From Prunus persica (Eukaryota; Streptophyta; Magnoliopsida; Rosales; Rosaceae), in the NCBI RefSeq assembly GCF_000346465.2, contig NC_034009.1, positions 41,423,158 through 41,487,157 on the forward strand: a stretch of 64,000 nucleotides of DNA, given 5' to 3'. The translations under genes were made by a program, and so were the position numbers. Of the stretch, positions 22,722 through 34,066 are shown in pieces (within the stretch, counting starts at the first letter, position 1; the number at the start of each line of letters is the position of its first letter). The notes below the pieces were generated by a model that was given only the letters and a program-made list of their open reading frames with translations, made no database searches and was not told where the DNA came from.

Positions 22722-25445
22722 CTAATGTTTTAAGGCAGCAGCTATTTTCTTCTGAACCAGTTCCACTCCGAGACGAGGAGGTAACCTAGGTAGAGTTTCC
22801 TGGAAAATAATTCGATATTTTCGTCAGATGAAACCACAAATGTGATTCATCAAAACAAAACAAAAAAGATCTAACTTGAATTCTTTCAGATTTCAGACTG
22901 AGGAAATGCAGTTGAAGTCATGTACCATATACACAAATTCTCAGCATGCTAAAAGGAAACAGTAAGGGTAAGAAAACTTGAGATGCTTCAAGCATGATAG
23001 GCCACCTCATAGACACAATCCCATCAATAATTGCGTTGGCTGTTTATTTGATTGTCAATCCACCATCTAAAGCAAAGTAATTGCTTGATACATGGCAAAG
23101 CACCAAAAAAAGTATATTTTTAAAAGAGATTAACAACTGAAACCATATCCTCGCAATGATGCACAAGGAAAAAAGAAAACTATAATCAGATATTTATGAC
23201 TGGGAAAATTTGTTCGTGGCTATTACGAAAACAAAAAAAACAAAAAATCTGCGCCACTAGATATGTAAAAAGGATCTGCATCTGTCAGCAAGCATTTAGA
23301 GTCAGAATTGTATGTGCCACAAGATAGTTCACATGAGCAGGAGAAAAGCAAGAAAGCAAAAATAAAGCATGAAAATTGAAAATCATCCCATTAGAATTTA
23401 TTAGAAAAGGTAATATGCAGTGAAGGACGACTACAAATAACAGGGGAAACATAAAGGCATGTCCACATTGATTCAAAAGACAAATATCAAAGGATAATGG
23501 AACACATTATATGATTCTGGCATGTGCATACAAAGCCTTTTCCAATGTTAATCGATCTAAATGAAGGATACTTGGTTTAATCAGCTGGTATTGAATGCAA
23601 TGTTTACACAGAAAAGTCAATTAGATTTAAGTTCCACAACAAAAAGAATGAATCATAGGTAGCATTTACAATCACCCATCACTCAGCACAGCAGTGACCC
23701 AACTAAACTCAATGGAGCCTTTGCCTCAATTATAAGGGCTAGCCTACAAGCCATGACACAACTGACTCCCATGTGACATGGTTCACTTGATAACTTTACA
23801 GTGCAATTTCATGGGATGTCCAGTCTTTAGGAGCAATATGATTCCTACAATTTCTAATCCTAGGATTCATAAGACAGTTTAATAAGAATCATCAAATCAC
23901 ATACACCCAAAGCCAAAATCCAGGCATTATAATAATATTATCTTAATGCCTTCTTTATTGTTTCTCGATTGACTGCATTATACAGCCAATCCAATAAAAT
24001 AGTTTCATCTTCAAAGAACTTACTCAATCAATCATTGCCAATAAAAGAATGTTAAATCTGTCTCTGGTGTCAAGATGGCCATCAAACTCTTTAGAACTTG
24101 CGCCTAATTGCACATGGTTATTGGAAAACTACTATCAAAGCAAAGTTTAATATAGAGGGTACAATAATCCAATACAAGGTAGCATTATCAAATGATTTTT
24201 GTGGATGGGAGGCTTTTCATTGTATTACTAAATAGGATAGAACAAAATACAATGATATCAAACCCCAGCAATTCAACTAATAAGAAAATGCATACAATCC
24301 TTACTCAATTTATTACACAAGGGAAGTGGTATACTTTGGAACTAGGCCTCATGTTGTGCTATGCATCAGCCTATCAGGCTTAGGCAGTAGGTACCTTAAC
24401 CCCTATTCAGCCCAAACTAAATTCTGGATGGGATTGTTCAAACCAAAGCAGCCACCGATTTATAAAATTCCAAACCAAAGTCTTCTATGGTCCAGTCTAG
24501 ATTTTGGGTTGGCCAGGATAGCTTGCACAAGTTCATCCCTAGTGATCTCGGATGAGGCAACACCTTGCTAAGTTGGCCACTGGACATTTTCTATAAAATT
24601 CTTTTTCAAAATATGTTAAACTGCTTGTGTGATCATTTCATTTTGCAGTTCGTTTATTCTGAAAGTTATCGCTACTCTTAAAATGGGGTTGATGCTTCAC
24701 ATAAAATGGGGTTGCTCCAACACAGGGTCAAGTTCAGAAGTACAAATATAAAGCTTAGAATATGTTTATGCTTAAGTTGAGTCTCATTTGGGTGTCATTC
24801 CCTCAACATGTGAAATTAGCGGTATTCTATTCAAAGGATAATAATAAAGAAAAAGCTGCCAAGTCGCTTGGTACAGCAATAAATTACGGAAATTGGAAGC
24901 TTTCACGATGAAAAAACAGCACATTACAGGAATTAAAGTTGAAATTAAAGCCGACCCAAGAAAACCAAATGGAAGGAACTAACCTCAGTACCATCAGAAA
25001 GCACTCTGGCCAACACTGGTATCTCATACTGGTAAGCTCTTTCCCACTCTGGATTGCCCGTAATATCCCTTATCTGAATAAACCCAATACAACAAACTTT
25101 ATTGAAAACAGAGAAAACGCTTGAAATACAAATGTTAAAAGTTCAAAACTAATTGAAAGGTCATGGGGTTACCTGTAAATCAACGTCCTGAAGAGAATCA
25201 GGGCCAGCGAGTAAGAAGGCAGCCTGAAGTTTTTCTTTGAGGCCATCGCACAAACAGCACCCGGGCTTGGAGTAGAGAATGAGGGCTCTTGAAGGCTTTG
25301 AAGAAGAAGAAGACGAAGTAAAGGAAGAAGAAACAGCAAATGGAGTGAAGACCCACCTAGCCCTGTGTCTTGTCAGCAACACATTCGACGTTGGCCTCGC
25401 CAGCGCCATTGTCACTGTCGCTGTTGCTGCTGCGGCAATGGCCAT
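22722..25445 (-). CDS. glutaredoxin-like (DUF836/C5orf63-type) protein, probably plastid or mitochondrial
   Basis: A 146-residue thiol-redox protein in three minus-strand exons: 25445-25173, 25073-24984 and 22799-22722, all codon-phase joined. Residues 1-50 are Ala/Ser/Arg-rich with few acids, as in an organelle transit peptide. Then comes a thioredoxin-fold strand (ALILYSKPGC) with the cysteine cluster CCLC at 63-66, a DxxDLQIRDIT-like segment across the first splice and the cis-proline motif YEIPVL. The C-terminus is LPRLPPRLGVELVQKK. The combination matches the glutaredoxin-like DUF836 family (length ~100 plus transit). The start is the first ATG giving this transit-like leader; an upstream in-frame extension exists but looks non-coding. 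Intron 2 is 2.18 kb and contains no gene that I recognise. Confidence 0.85.
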
Positions 25446-25800
25446 GGCTACCAAATCAATCCTGCGACCAAAAAACACCAAATCAATCCTTTGCAAAATG
25501 GAACAAGGCCCATTTCTCTCACCTTCTGTATCGCAGGGTCGGGCGATGAGGCTGCGGCTCCTTTTACGGTCTGGGGCCTGATCTATAGGTATATCAGCCT
25601 GGCCCAACATTTGTTAAGCCCATCTATTTAGGCAAATAATGGTATTCACGCGAAATTCTATATTGAGAGTGCTCTATATGGACTCCTCATATTAGCCACA
25701 AGATCATTTCATTAAACTTAAGTGAATTTACTATTCAGATGAATCAGGTGGTTAATATGAAGGTTCACATCTATGGTCCATATATGACACCCTCACCATT
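25446..25800. other. upstream flank of the glutaredoxin-like gene
   Basis: Probable 5' UTR and promoter of the minus-strand gene starting at 25445. The first ~170 bp are G+C-richer than the rest. No clear TATA box. Confidence 0.35.
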
Positions 25801-26330
25801 AGGGGTGGGCATTCAAACAGGCAAACAAGAAATCCGAATCGAACTGCACTGAACAAAAAGGGAAGAAAACCGAGTTGGTCAAAAAGTCAACAACCGGTAA
25901 AACATCGAACCGAATTGGTTTGGACCGATTTTGGATTCGATTCTATGTCTTCAAAAATCGGATAGGGCCTAACCGAACCGATCAAATTAAAAACTATAAT
26001 TTCAATATTTATTTATATTCAATGCTATATTTTTTATCTCATAATTAATATTTATCCAAGTTCAATTTCAAAACATCTCTCTTTTCTAGCTTTAATATTT
26101 TTTTTTAATGAAATTAAATAATTTATTAATTTTCAAGTCAAAAAAATAAAATTTTAGTTGAAATTTGTATTAAAAATTAATTTTAATAATCCAGTTCAAA
26201 ACCAAATCGAAATCGATTCAAAATCGAACCGGAATCAGTTCAACCCAAACCAAACTGTTTTTGAAATTTTTTTGTTAAAATCGAACCGAACCAAATCGGA
26301 TGAATAGTATCGAATTCGGTTCTAATTTGA
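25801..26330. mobile_element. 'gggtgggcat...aaccgaaccg' non-autonomous DNA element, right end missing
   Basis: Starts AGGGGTGGGCATTCAAAC and is filled with degenerate GAACCGAA/TCGGTT motifs on both sides of an A+T-rich core. This is the signature of a common plant non-autonomous hAT-like element whose other end normally reads as the complement, '...tgcccacccct'. That terminus is absent: the sequence passes directly into 25S rDNA at ~26331. The family assignment rests on the motif pattern remembered from plant genomes. Confidence 0.55.
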
Positions 26331-26541
26331 CTGGCGGGATCCCCTTGAGGGTTGCACCGTCGACTGACCTTGATCTTCTGAGAAGGGTTTGAGTGAGAGT
26401 ATGTCTGTCGGGACTCGAAAGATGGTAAACTATGCCTGAGCGGGGCGAAGCTAGAGGAAACTCTAGTGGAGGCCCGCAGCGATACTAACGTGCAAATCGT
26501 TCGTCTGACTTGGGTATAGGGGCGTAAGACTAATCGAACCG

Positions 26542-26587
<46 letters not shown>

Positions 26588-27201
26588 CCGTGAATGAGTT
26601 CTATCGGGTAAAGCCAATGATTAGAGGCATCGGGGGCGCAACGCCCACGACTTATTCTCAAACTTTAAATAGGTAGGACGGCGCGGCTGCTTTGTTGAGC
26701 CGCGCCTTGGAATCGAGATCTCCAAGTGGGCCACTTTTGGTAAGCAGAACTGGCGATGTTGGATGAACCGGAAGCCGAGTTACGATGCCTAACTGCGCAC
26801 TAACTTAGAACCCACAAAGGGTGTTGGTCGATTAAGATACTAGGAAAGTGGTCATGGAAGTCGAAATCCACTATGGAGTGTGTAACAACTCACATGCCAA
26901 ATCAACTAGCTCCGAAAATGGATGGCGCTTAAGTGCGCGACCTATACTCGGCCGTCGGGGCAAGTGCCAGGCCCCGATGAGTAGGAGGGCTCAACGGTCG
27001 CTGCAAAACCTGAGGCGTGAGCCCGGGAGGAGCGGTCATCGGTACAGATCTTAGTAGTAGTAGCAAATATTCAAATGAGAACTTTGAAGGCCGAATAAGG
27101 GAAATGTTCCATGTGAACGGCACTTGCACATGGGTTAGTCAATCCTAAGAGACAGGGGAAGCCCGTCTCGTGCGAACTTTGAAATGGAATCGGGTTAAAA
27201 T
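26331..27201 (+). rRNA. partial, decayed 25S (LSU) rRNA gene fragment
   Basis: About 870 bp of nuclear 25S rDNA in sense orientation. Hallmarks include GGCGGGATCCCCTTG at the left end, GCAAATCGTTCGTCTGACTT, TAGTAGCTGGTTCCCTCCGA, TTAAATAGGTAGGACGGCGC, ACCCACAAAGGGTGTTGG and GTAGTAGCAAATATTCAAAT near the right end. Relative to the conserved plant sequence it has many transitions, several at CpG sites, and lacks about ten bases at 'cccgtctcgtgcgaac', so it is a dispersed pseudogene and not part of a functional array. Neither gene end is present. Short open frames inside it are artefacts. Confidence 0.93.
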
Positions 27202-27290
27202 ACCCTTACTCTAAGGGTAAATTCGTAATTTCATATTTAATTAAATTAAATAATTTAAGTAGGGAATTTAATTGGAGTCGGGGTGTTACA
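27202..27290 (-). mobile_element. LTR-retrotransposon terminus (LTR start, minus strand), fragment
   Basis: The reverse complement begins TGTAACACCCCGACTCC and continues through A+T-rich sequence to 'gaatttacccttagagtaag'. TGTAACACCCCGA is a frequent LTR start in plant Ty3/gypsy elements. Only ~89 bp remain, fused at its inner side to the rDNA fragment. No second LTR or internal region is present. Confidence 0.5.
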
Positions 27291-27452
27291 AAATCAAACT
27301 AACCAATTTGATCTAACAACTAACCAATTTGAAAGATATAACATCATCTAAGGGCCTTAGATATTGCTCTTCCTTACTATAGAATTCTACATGAGCACCT
27401 AGATGCTAAAGATATATTGGTAATTTTGTTTATTACTTTAATGAAATATTGG

Positions 27453-27488
27453 ATTGTTTTTCATTATTGGGGGAAATGAGGATTTGAA
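27453..27488. repeat. left copy of the direct repeat flanking the LINE
   Basis: 36 bp starting attgtttttcatt and ending gaggatttgaa; a related 34-bp copy is at 29985-30018, just beyond the LINE poly(A). It may be a long, diverged target-site duplication. Confidence 0.5.
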
Positions 27489-27534
27489 CTTGATTATATA
27501 TTTTTTATTACTTTGATGAAACATTATATATTTT

Positions 27535-29984
27535 ATTGCTTGGAAAATTGATCTTTCCAAGGCTTATGATCGTTTAAGTTGGTCTTTTATTAGAGAGGTT
27601 CTTTGTGAAATTGGTATTGAAGGGAGAACTTTGGAGCTCATCATGCATTGTATTAGTTCTGTGCCCTATAAAGCTATTTTAAATGGTGAGTTAACAGTTG
27701 ATTTCTCTCCTAAGTGTGGTATACGTCAAGGAGACCCTCTTTCTCCGTACATTTTCGTTCTATGTATGGAAAAGCTCTCCCATATAATTCAGCAAAAGGT
27801 TCTTGACCAGAGTTGGAGGACTGTGCAGATTTGTCAAGGAGGGCCCTTTATCTCTCATTTATTTTTTGCTGATGATTTGGTTTTGTTTGGGAAGGCTTCT
27901 ATTGAGCAGGCTGTAGTGATGAAGCAGTGTTTAGATGATTTTTGCTCCCTTTCTGGTCAGAAGGTCAGTTTTGAAAAGTCTATGGTTTGTGTTTCCCCTA
28001 ATACCTGTCCTGTTTTGGCTTAGAATATTGCCTCTATTAGTGGTTCTCCTTTATCTAATAACCTTGGTAAGTATCTTGGTGTTCCGATAATTCACACTAG
28101 AGTTACCAAAGATACTTATCAGGAAATTATTGATAAAGTTAAAAAACGCATCTCTTCTTGGAAAAGCCACACTTTGTCTATGGCTGGCAGGCTCACGTTA
28201 TTGCAATCAGTCACCTCTGCTATTCCTATATATTCTACGCAAACTGCTATATTGCATGCTTCTGTTTGTTCCAAGCTGGATCAGTTAAATAAGAATTTTC
28301 TTTGGGGGCATGCCGTTGACAAGGCTAAGGTGCATCTTGTGAACTGGGAAACTGTGTGTAAGTCCAAATGCGCTGGTGGTTTGGGAGTGAAAAAGGATGC
28401 CTGGATGAATCAAGCTTTGTTGGCTAAATCCGGTTGGAGACTCCTTCAGAATGACCAAGGGCTTTGGGCCAAAGTTCTTAAGGCTAAATATTTAAAAAAC
28501 TGTGATATGTTGTCTGTTAATGAGCATCAGTTTCGTAGTTGCTCTAGCAGCTGGAGGGGTGTGTTATTTGGTGCCAAGCTTCTTCCCTCTGGTGTTAAAT
28601 GGAGAGTTGGTTCTGGTGATTCCATTTTGTTTTCGATTGATGTTTGGCTGAGTTGTGGTACTCTTATAAGTCATGCTCTTATTGATTTGTCTGGCGAAAT
28701 GCTCCATTTGAATGTGAGTGATTTTATGGAGGAGGGTGTTTGGGATGTCGCCTGCCTTCAAGAGTGTCTCCCTCCTGATATTGTGATGATGATTACTAGT
28801 ATTCATGCTGGCTTCATTGACAGTGGCCCTGACATGTGCATTTGGAGGTTTACTTCTAATGGAAACTTTTCTGTTAAATATGCCTATCAATTACTTTGTC
28901 CAATTGAGGCTGGTTCTAATTAGCATTGGGAGTTTATTTGGAGGTTGCATTTGCCTCCGAAGGTTAAGACCTTCCTTTGGGTTCTTTGTCACAAGAAACT
29001 CCTTACTAATGCTCAAAGGCACCGTAGAGGTATGGCAGGTTCTACTTCTTGTCCTCGTTGCATTTATCCTGTTGAATCTGTTGAGCATTTGTTTAAAGGT
29101 TGTAGTTCTTCCTTTTTAATTTGGAGCCAGTTTGGCAGTTGGTTTGAGGATTCTAGTGTCTTGTTTCCTAATTTTGATGATTGGCTCTTCCATAATCTGC
29201 ATTCCAAGAGATCTTTTATGACTGGTTTGGCTTGGAACTTGGTGTTTGCTGTTAGCCTTTGGTTCATCTGGAAATGGCGTTGTAAGTTTGTTTTTGAACA
29301 TGGTTTCTTGCTCCCCTCTGAGCCGCAGCAGGTGATTCTGCAGTATGTTAAGGATTGGCTTGCTGCCACTAAGTCTATCTCTGCTCCTCTTCATCAGGGT
29401 GTAGTCTATCTCCATTGGCCAGCCCCTTTGCCAGGGAGGTGTAAAGTTAATTCTGATGGTAGTCGTAAGCATGCTCGTGGTTACATTGGAGCTGGGGGTT
29501 TGTTAAGAGATCATGCTAGTAATTGGATTAAAGGGTTTTCTGTTAATTTGGGTGTTGGGTCTGTGATTGAGGCTGAGCTTTGGGGAATTTTTTGGGGGCT
29601 CCATTTAGCTTGGGAAGATGGGTTTCGTACTGTGGAGGTTGAATGTGACTCTAAGTCTGCTGTGGATCTTATGTTGAATCCTCCCAGCCATACTCATCCT
29701 CTTTTTAGCATTACCAATTGTTGTTATCTGCTGATTCAGAAGGAGTGGTGTTGCTCTGTCAATCACATTTTTCGTGAGCAGAATTTTGCTGCTGATTCTT
29801 TGGCTGCTATGAGCCATGATCTTCCCTTGGGTTTACATATTTTGGATTCAGCGCATGGTGTGGTTGTTGAGCTCTTTGCTGCTGATGCCAGAAGTTTGGC
29901 TCGTCCAAGGATGAGTGTTTTGTAGTTCTTTTTGTGTTGTTTGGGCTTTGGCCCCCTTTTTTACCCCAAAAAAAAAAACTTTAA
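27535..29984 (+). mobile_element. 5'-truncated LINE (L1 clade, RNase H-bearing)
   Basis: The element starts mid reverse transcriptase (the KIDLSKAYDRL motif at 27544) and ends with a poly(A) run at ~29967-29978 preceded by 'gggctttggccccc', typical of plant LINE 3' ends. Loss of the 5' part is normal for target-primed reverse transcription. It is flanked by the imperfect direct repeats at 27453-27488 and 29985-30018. A short duplication of 'tattacttt(a/g)atgaaa(t/c)att' at 27431 and 27506 complicates the left junction. Confidence 0.88.
27541..29925 (+). pseudogene. LINE ORF2 remnant: reverse transcriptase / zf-RVT / RNase H
   Basis: A single reading frame runs the whole length, broken only by two TAG stops at 28021-28023 and 28921-28923. 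In order: RT palm with KIDLSKAYDR, IRQGDPLSPYIF and the catalytic FADD box (~27863-27876); RT thumb with GKYLGVPI and SMAGRLTLLQSV; a zf-RVT zinc-finger segment (LPPKVKTFLWVL...CPRC...ESVEHLF) at ~28945-29100; and a plant-type RNase H domain (VNSDGS, AELWGIFWGL, ECDSKSAVDL, FAADSLA) to 29925. All four acidic RNase H positions appear present. The intact frame suggests a fairly recent insertion. The 5' endonuclease and first ORF are missing. Confidence 0.9.
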
Positions 29985-30018
29985 ATTGTTTTTCATTTTT
30001 ATGAATTGAGGATTTGAA
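29985..30018. repeat. right copy of the direct repeat flanking the LINE
   Basis: 34 bp, attgtttttcatt...gaggatttgaa, matching 27453-27488 apart from a few changes and a 2-bp length difference. Confidence 0.5.
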
Positions 30019-30105
30019 ATATATAATTTTTTTTTTCTAATACAAAATACATAGATGAAGGGAAAACCGAATCTAAGACCTAAACTGTAAAGTTAGATGC
30101 TCTTA

Positions 30106-31034
30106 GGCCATCTCTAGTTATACAGCTAAATGTAGTCCAGGGCTATAAATTCCCTTAGAAATATTAATTTTTTAAAGAATAGTGTATGGTTAAATTTTTC
30201 CATCTCCAGGCATGCAAGGCTGTATTTTAGGGTCCTTCATATTTTATTATTTTGAGAAAAACTATGGTACAAGACTCATACGTTCCACTACTATGTATTT
30301 TAATTTAATTAAACTATTATTTAGAGACTGCAAGACTATATTTTAGGGTCCTTCATATTTTATTAATTTGAGAAAAAACTATGGTACCACGCTCATACAT
30401 TCCACTACTATGTATTGTTTAATTTAATTAAACTACTATTTAGAGACAATATTCCACTACGCTATCTTCGAAGACTTTTTTGAAAGCCTTGCAAAGACGT
30501 TCATCTTCCACTCGTGACCAATTTCATCCCTTCAAAGTTTGGGACATTTTTCAAACAATGTGAATAACAAAATAAGCAAAGAGAATAAATTTGTAGAAAA
30601 TGTTTGGATGAAATGAGTGTGAAAAAAATAAGAGTGTGGAAAGCTGTGAATAAGTAGAGAATGTGATAGAATTTGTAAGAAACGTGAAACTAAAAAAGGT
30701 AACGTTTCAAATCCATTTTTTTTTTTTTAAAAAAAAAAACTAAAGGCTAGCTGGTGTCATCGATGACGTCATTGCACCTTTAATATTAACTTTTAAATAT
30801 GCAGTTAAACAAGATGTTATGTGCTCACACTCATGTGTGATATTTTCTCTTTTTGAAAAGCACATGTACCACAAGAAAATTTGGTATGGGCTATAGCTGG
30901 GCTACAAGGCCTGATTAGAGGGTTAAATAGCTAAATGTGGCCCTCCAAATTTGTTTTTAGCCCATGGCTCAAGATGAATTTTATATTATTTTAGAGCTAT
31001 ATTTAACCCATATGGCCCATAATTGAAGATAATC
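30106..31034. mobile_element. PIF/Harbinger-like non-autonomous element, ~929 bp
   Basis: The left end GGCCATCTCTAGTTAT pairs imperfectly with the reverse complement of the right end (GATTATCTTCAATTAT). It is flanked by the trinucleotide TTA on each side (30103-30105 and 31035-31037), as expected for Harbinger elements. Subterminal 'ggctaaatgtggccc', 'agcccatggctc' and 'tatggccca' motifs are typical of this plant MITE group. It contains an internal tandem duplication and no transposase. It ends ~395 bp upstream of the aminoacylase start codon. Confidence 0.55.
30215..30447. repeat. ~116-bp tandem duplication inside the Harbinger-like element
   Basis: Two adjacent copies share 'attttagggtccttcatatt', 'gagaaaa(a)actatggtac' and 'ttccactactatgtatt'. 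Period ~116 bp, with a few substitutions and a one- or two-base indel. Confidence 0.8.
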
Positions 31035-31429
31035 TTAACCACTTGAATTATAAACCTCTTAAGGGAAAATTATATATAGTGTTTGTATAAGTACTAAATA
31101 CGTGCGTGTTATAAGGGAAAATGAAAGTGCCAAAAACGTTAACCAATAAATATGGACCTTAAATTTTTGTATTATCTGCTTAACCACAAACGTTACACAT
31201 GAAAAGAGTTTAATCCCAAGATTTAAGCACGTTAAAATATGAAAAATCGGAGCAGAATTCTTGCATTTTTATTTTTATTATTTTATTATTTTATTATTTT
31301 GTCGGGAAGCGCGCCAACCAAAAACACAAAATGTGGAGCTGAAGTGAACTGTAGAGTCACTGAACTCAAACGAGTAAAACCGGTAATTATTACTGTTACA
31401 TTGGCCACATCCCCCCAACCACCACCACC

Positions 31430-34066
31430 ATGTCCAACCATCTCCTCACACTCGCAATCGTCCTCCTACTCGCCGCCACCGGAGGGGCCCACTCAGAACA
31501 ACAACACCAACACGACACGCCCATCAGTCGTTTCCAAAACTACCTCCGGATCAACACGGCCCACCCGAACCCGAACTACACCGCCCCGGTCTCCTTCCTC
31601 ACCGCCATAGCCCAAACCCTAAACCTCCAAATCCAAACCCTCCACTTCACGCCTTCTAAATCCAAGCCCCTCCTCCTCCTCACCTGGCCTGGCTCCCGCC
31701 CCTCCCTCCCCTCCCTCCTCCTCAACTCCCACCTCGACTCCGTCCCCGCCGAGCCACACAAGTGGGCCCACCCCCCCTTCTCCGCCCACCGCACCGCAGA
31801 CGGCCGCATATTCGCCCGTGGGGCCCAGGACGACAAGTGCATCGCCATCCAGTACCTCGAGGCCATCCGAAACCTGAAAGCCGCCGACTTTGTCCCAATC
31901 CGCACCGTCCACCTGTCCTTCGTCCCCGATGAGGAGATCGGCGGCCTGGACGGAGTCGCCAAGTTCGCGGCTTCCAAGGAGTTTCGGGATTTGAACGTCG
32001 GGTTTATGCTGGACGAAGGCCAGGCTAACCCTGGCGACGAGTTTAGGGTTTTCTACGCCGATCGGACTCCGTGGAGTTTGATCGTCAAGGCGAAGGGCGC
32101 TCCCGGGCACGGGTCCAGATTGTACGACAATGGAGCGATGGAGAATTTGATGAATAGCGTTGAGGTTATGACTCGATTTCGGGCGGCCCAGTTCGATGTG
32201 GTCAAAGCCGGGAAGGCCGCCATTTCGGAGGTTATTTCGGTCAATCCGGTTTATTTGAAATCTGGGATTGCTTCTGGCGATGTGAGTTTGAAGTACTGGT
32301 TATTGTGTGTTTGTTTGTGTTGTGATGGGTCATTTGGTGTTTTGATCATAAGGTGTTTGATTGTATGCTTGTGTAGGGGTTTGCGATGAATATGCAGCCT
32401 TCGGAGGCCGAGGCCGGGTTTAATATAAGAATACCGCCTACTGTGGACCCCGAGCTTGTTAGGAAGAGGATTGCTGAGGAGTGGGCACCGGAGGCGAGGA
32501 ATTTGACATACCAGGTGAACTTTTTGGCTCTGTTCAGTTTCATTGATTTTGTATATTGAGTTTGTGGATGGATTCTTCAGTGTTTTCATTCATTTACTAT
32601 AATGTGAAATTATAGGAGTTAGGAATTTTTCATTCATTTAGTATAATGTGAAATTATAGGAGTTAGGAATTTATGTGTAGATAACCTAATTTCTAATTCC
32701 ATTGTTAAATACATTACTCCATCAACTTAATTATATGTTTCTCTGCAAATTAGTTCGCATGAATCTGATTAGAAGATAAACCCTGCATGCAGGCTATTAG
32801 TTTGTAATGGTAATATTAATTATCTGCATAGTTTTCTGATTTTTCTGTGCATCCTCAATATAAACTTTCTACTCCTCAACCCATTATATATACATATTCA
32901 GTTACTGTGCCGCACATTTTCCTCACGTAGGATGATAAGAAGTTATAGTACATTGATTCTCAAGATTTGATATGCTCAATTTCAAAACCATTTTTTCGGA
33001 CTATGAAATTCAAGCAGTTCGTCCCTGTTTATCATTTTTACTGATAGTGAGCTACCGTGTCTAAGGCTTTTCACTTGGAAATCGGTATTAAAGTCGGACG
33101 TCAAATTAGAAAATGTGCTGCACTTTGATTTGGGTAAACAACAAATGTGGCAACTACTTATCGTAATTTCCTCATGCGGTTACCAATATTACAACTTTCC
33201 TATGGCTGGTAAATGGCTACTTGTCATCGTTGCATCAGCTTGAAAGAGAGCTGATTCTGTATAATGGTCTCTGTTAACATTTAATAATCTACCTGAAACA
33301 TTTTGGGTATGCCATTTTTATTTATTTATCTTATTTGGAAGATATCATCTGAGACCAGTTCTATAACATTCTGCTCTACTATTAAATCACTAAATCAGGT
33401 TTGCGTTATGGGGTTTGGTCATAGGAGCCGAACCCTTCTATTTTTGTCATTGCATATTTTCCTGTACTTACAAATCCATATGCATAATCTTTTCAGAGCG
33501 CCAAAAATAGGTTTCGAGTTTCAAATGTATTGTTGATGACCACTGTGCTGTCTTTTTTTCTTTGATCTGTATATTCTCTTCGTTTCCTCTATCTTCTCTG
33601 AAAACAGGCGCATAAATGAAAAATGGCTTATGACTTACTTTATATGGCAGCTAATTGAGAAAGGACCGAATAGCGACTATAGGGGTCGCCCTTTAGCAAC
33701 ACCAACCGATGATTCCAATCCATGGTGGTCTGTTTTCAAACAAGCTATAGCATCGGCTGGAGGCAAACTTGCAAAGCCTGAAATCTTGGCATCAACTACT
33801 GATGCACGATACATGAGACAGCAGGGCATTCCTGCTCTTGGTTTCTCCCCAATGACGAATACTCCCGTCTTACTTCATGACCATAACGAGGTTCAGTATT
33901 GTTGTTACCAGTCTTTTTAACATGCGCTTATTATCAAATTCTCTTCCTGACTCCCCTCATCTCTTTTCTTTTGCAGTTCCTAAAGGATACCGTATTCTTG
34001 AAGGGCATAAAAGTATATGAATCCGTAATCAGTGCTTTGAGTTCCGTAGTGGAAACATCTGAATAG
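31430..34066 (+). CDS. aminoacylase-1-like N-acyl-amino-acid amidohydrolase (peptidase M20)
   Basis: Hydrolyses N-acyl amino acids by the di-zinc M20 mechanism. Four exons, all in phase: 31430-32281, 32377-32514, 33651-33890, 33977-34066; 439 residues, usual for plant members. Residues 1-21 are a signal peptide (MSNHLLTLAIVLLLAA...), pointing to secretion or the endomembrane system. M20 residues visible: His101-Leu-Asp103, Asp134 (GAQDDK), the general base and ligand pair Glu168-Glu169 (PDEEIGG), Glu196 (MLDEGQ), dimerisation-domain GAPGHGSRL, and the C-terminal zinc His in LLHDHNE (406 or 408). All catalytic positions look intact. Exon 1 is strongly C+G-rich, unlike the other exons. Intron 2 is 1.14 kb and includes a 44-bp tandem duplication. 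The ATG chosen is the first that yields the signal peptide; an upstream ATG at 31239 is in another frame. Confidence 0.95.
32587..32672. repeat. 44-bp tandem duplication in the aminoacylase intron 2
   Basis: Two adjacent copies starting cattcattta and ending gttaggaattt, with one mismatch (ctataat/gtataat). A near-identical pair implies a recent event. Confidence 0.9.

Noticed and set aside
26848..27129. Two overlapping short open frames
   Set aside because: They lie entirely in the 25S rDNA fragment; any 25S sequence gives such frames.
28564..29472. Minus-strand frames opposite the LINE
   Set aside because: Antisense of the reverse transcriptase/RNase H frame, no domain.
31239..31610. Upstream ATG with a hydrophobic leader before the aminoacylase gene
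   Set aside because: It is in a different frame and runs into low-complexity Pro/Thr sequence overlapping the real exon; the ATG at 31430 gives a proper signal peptide and M20 domain.
31576..32110. Long minus-strand frames opposite the aminoacylase first exon
   Set aside because: They are antisense shadows caused by the high G+C of that exon and lack recognisable domains.
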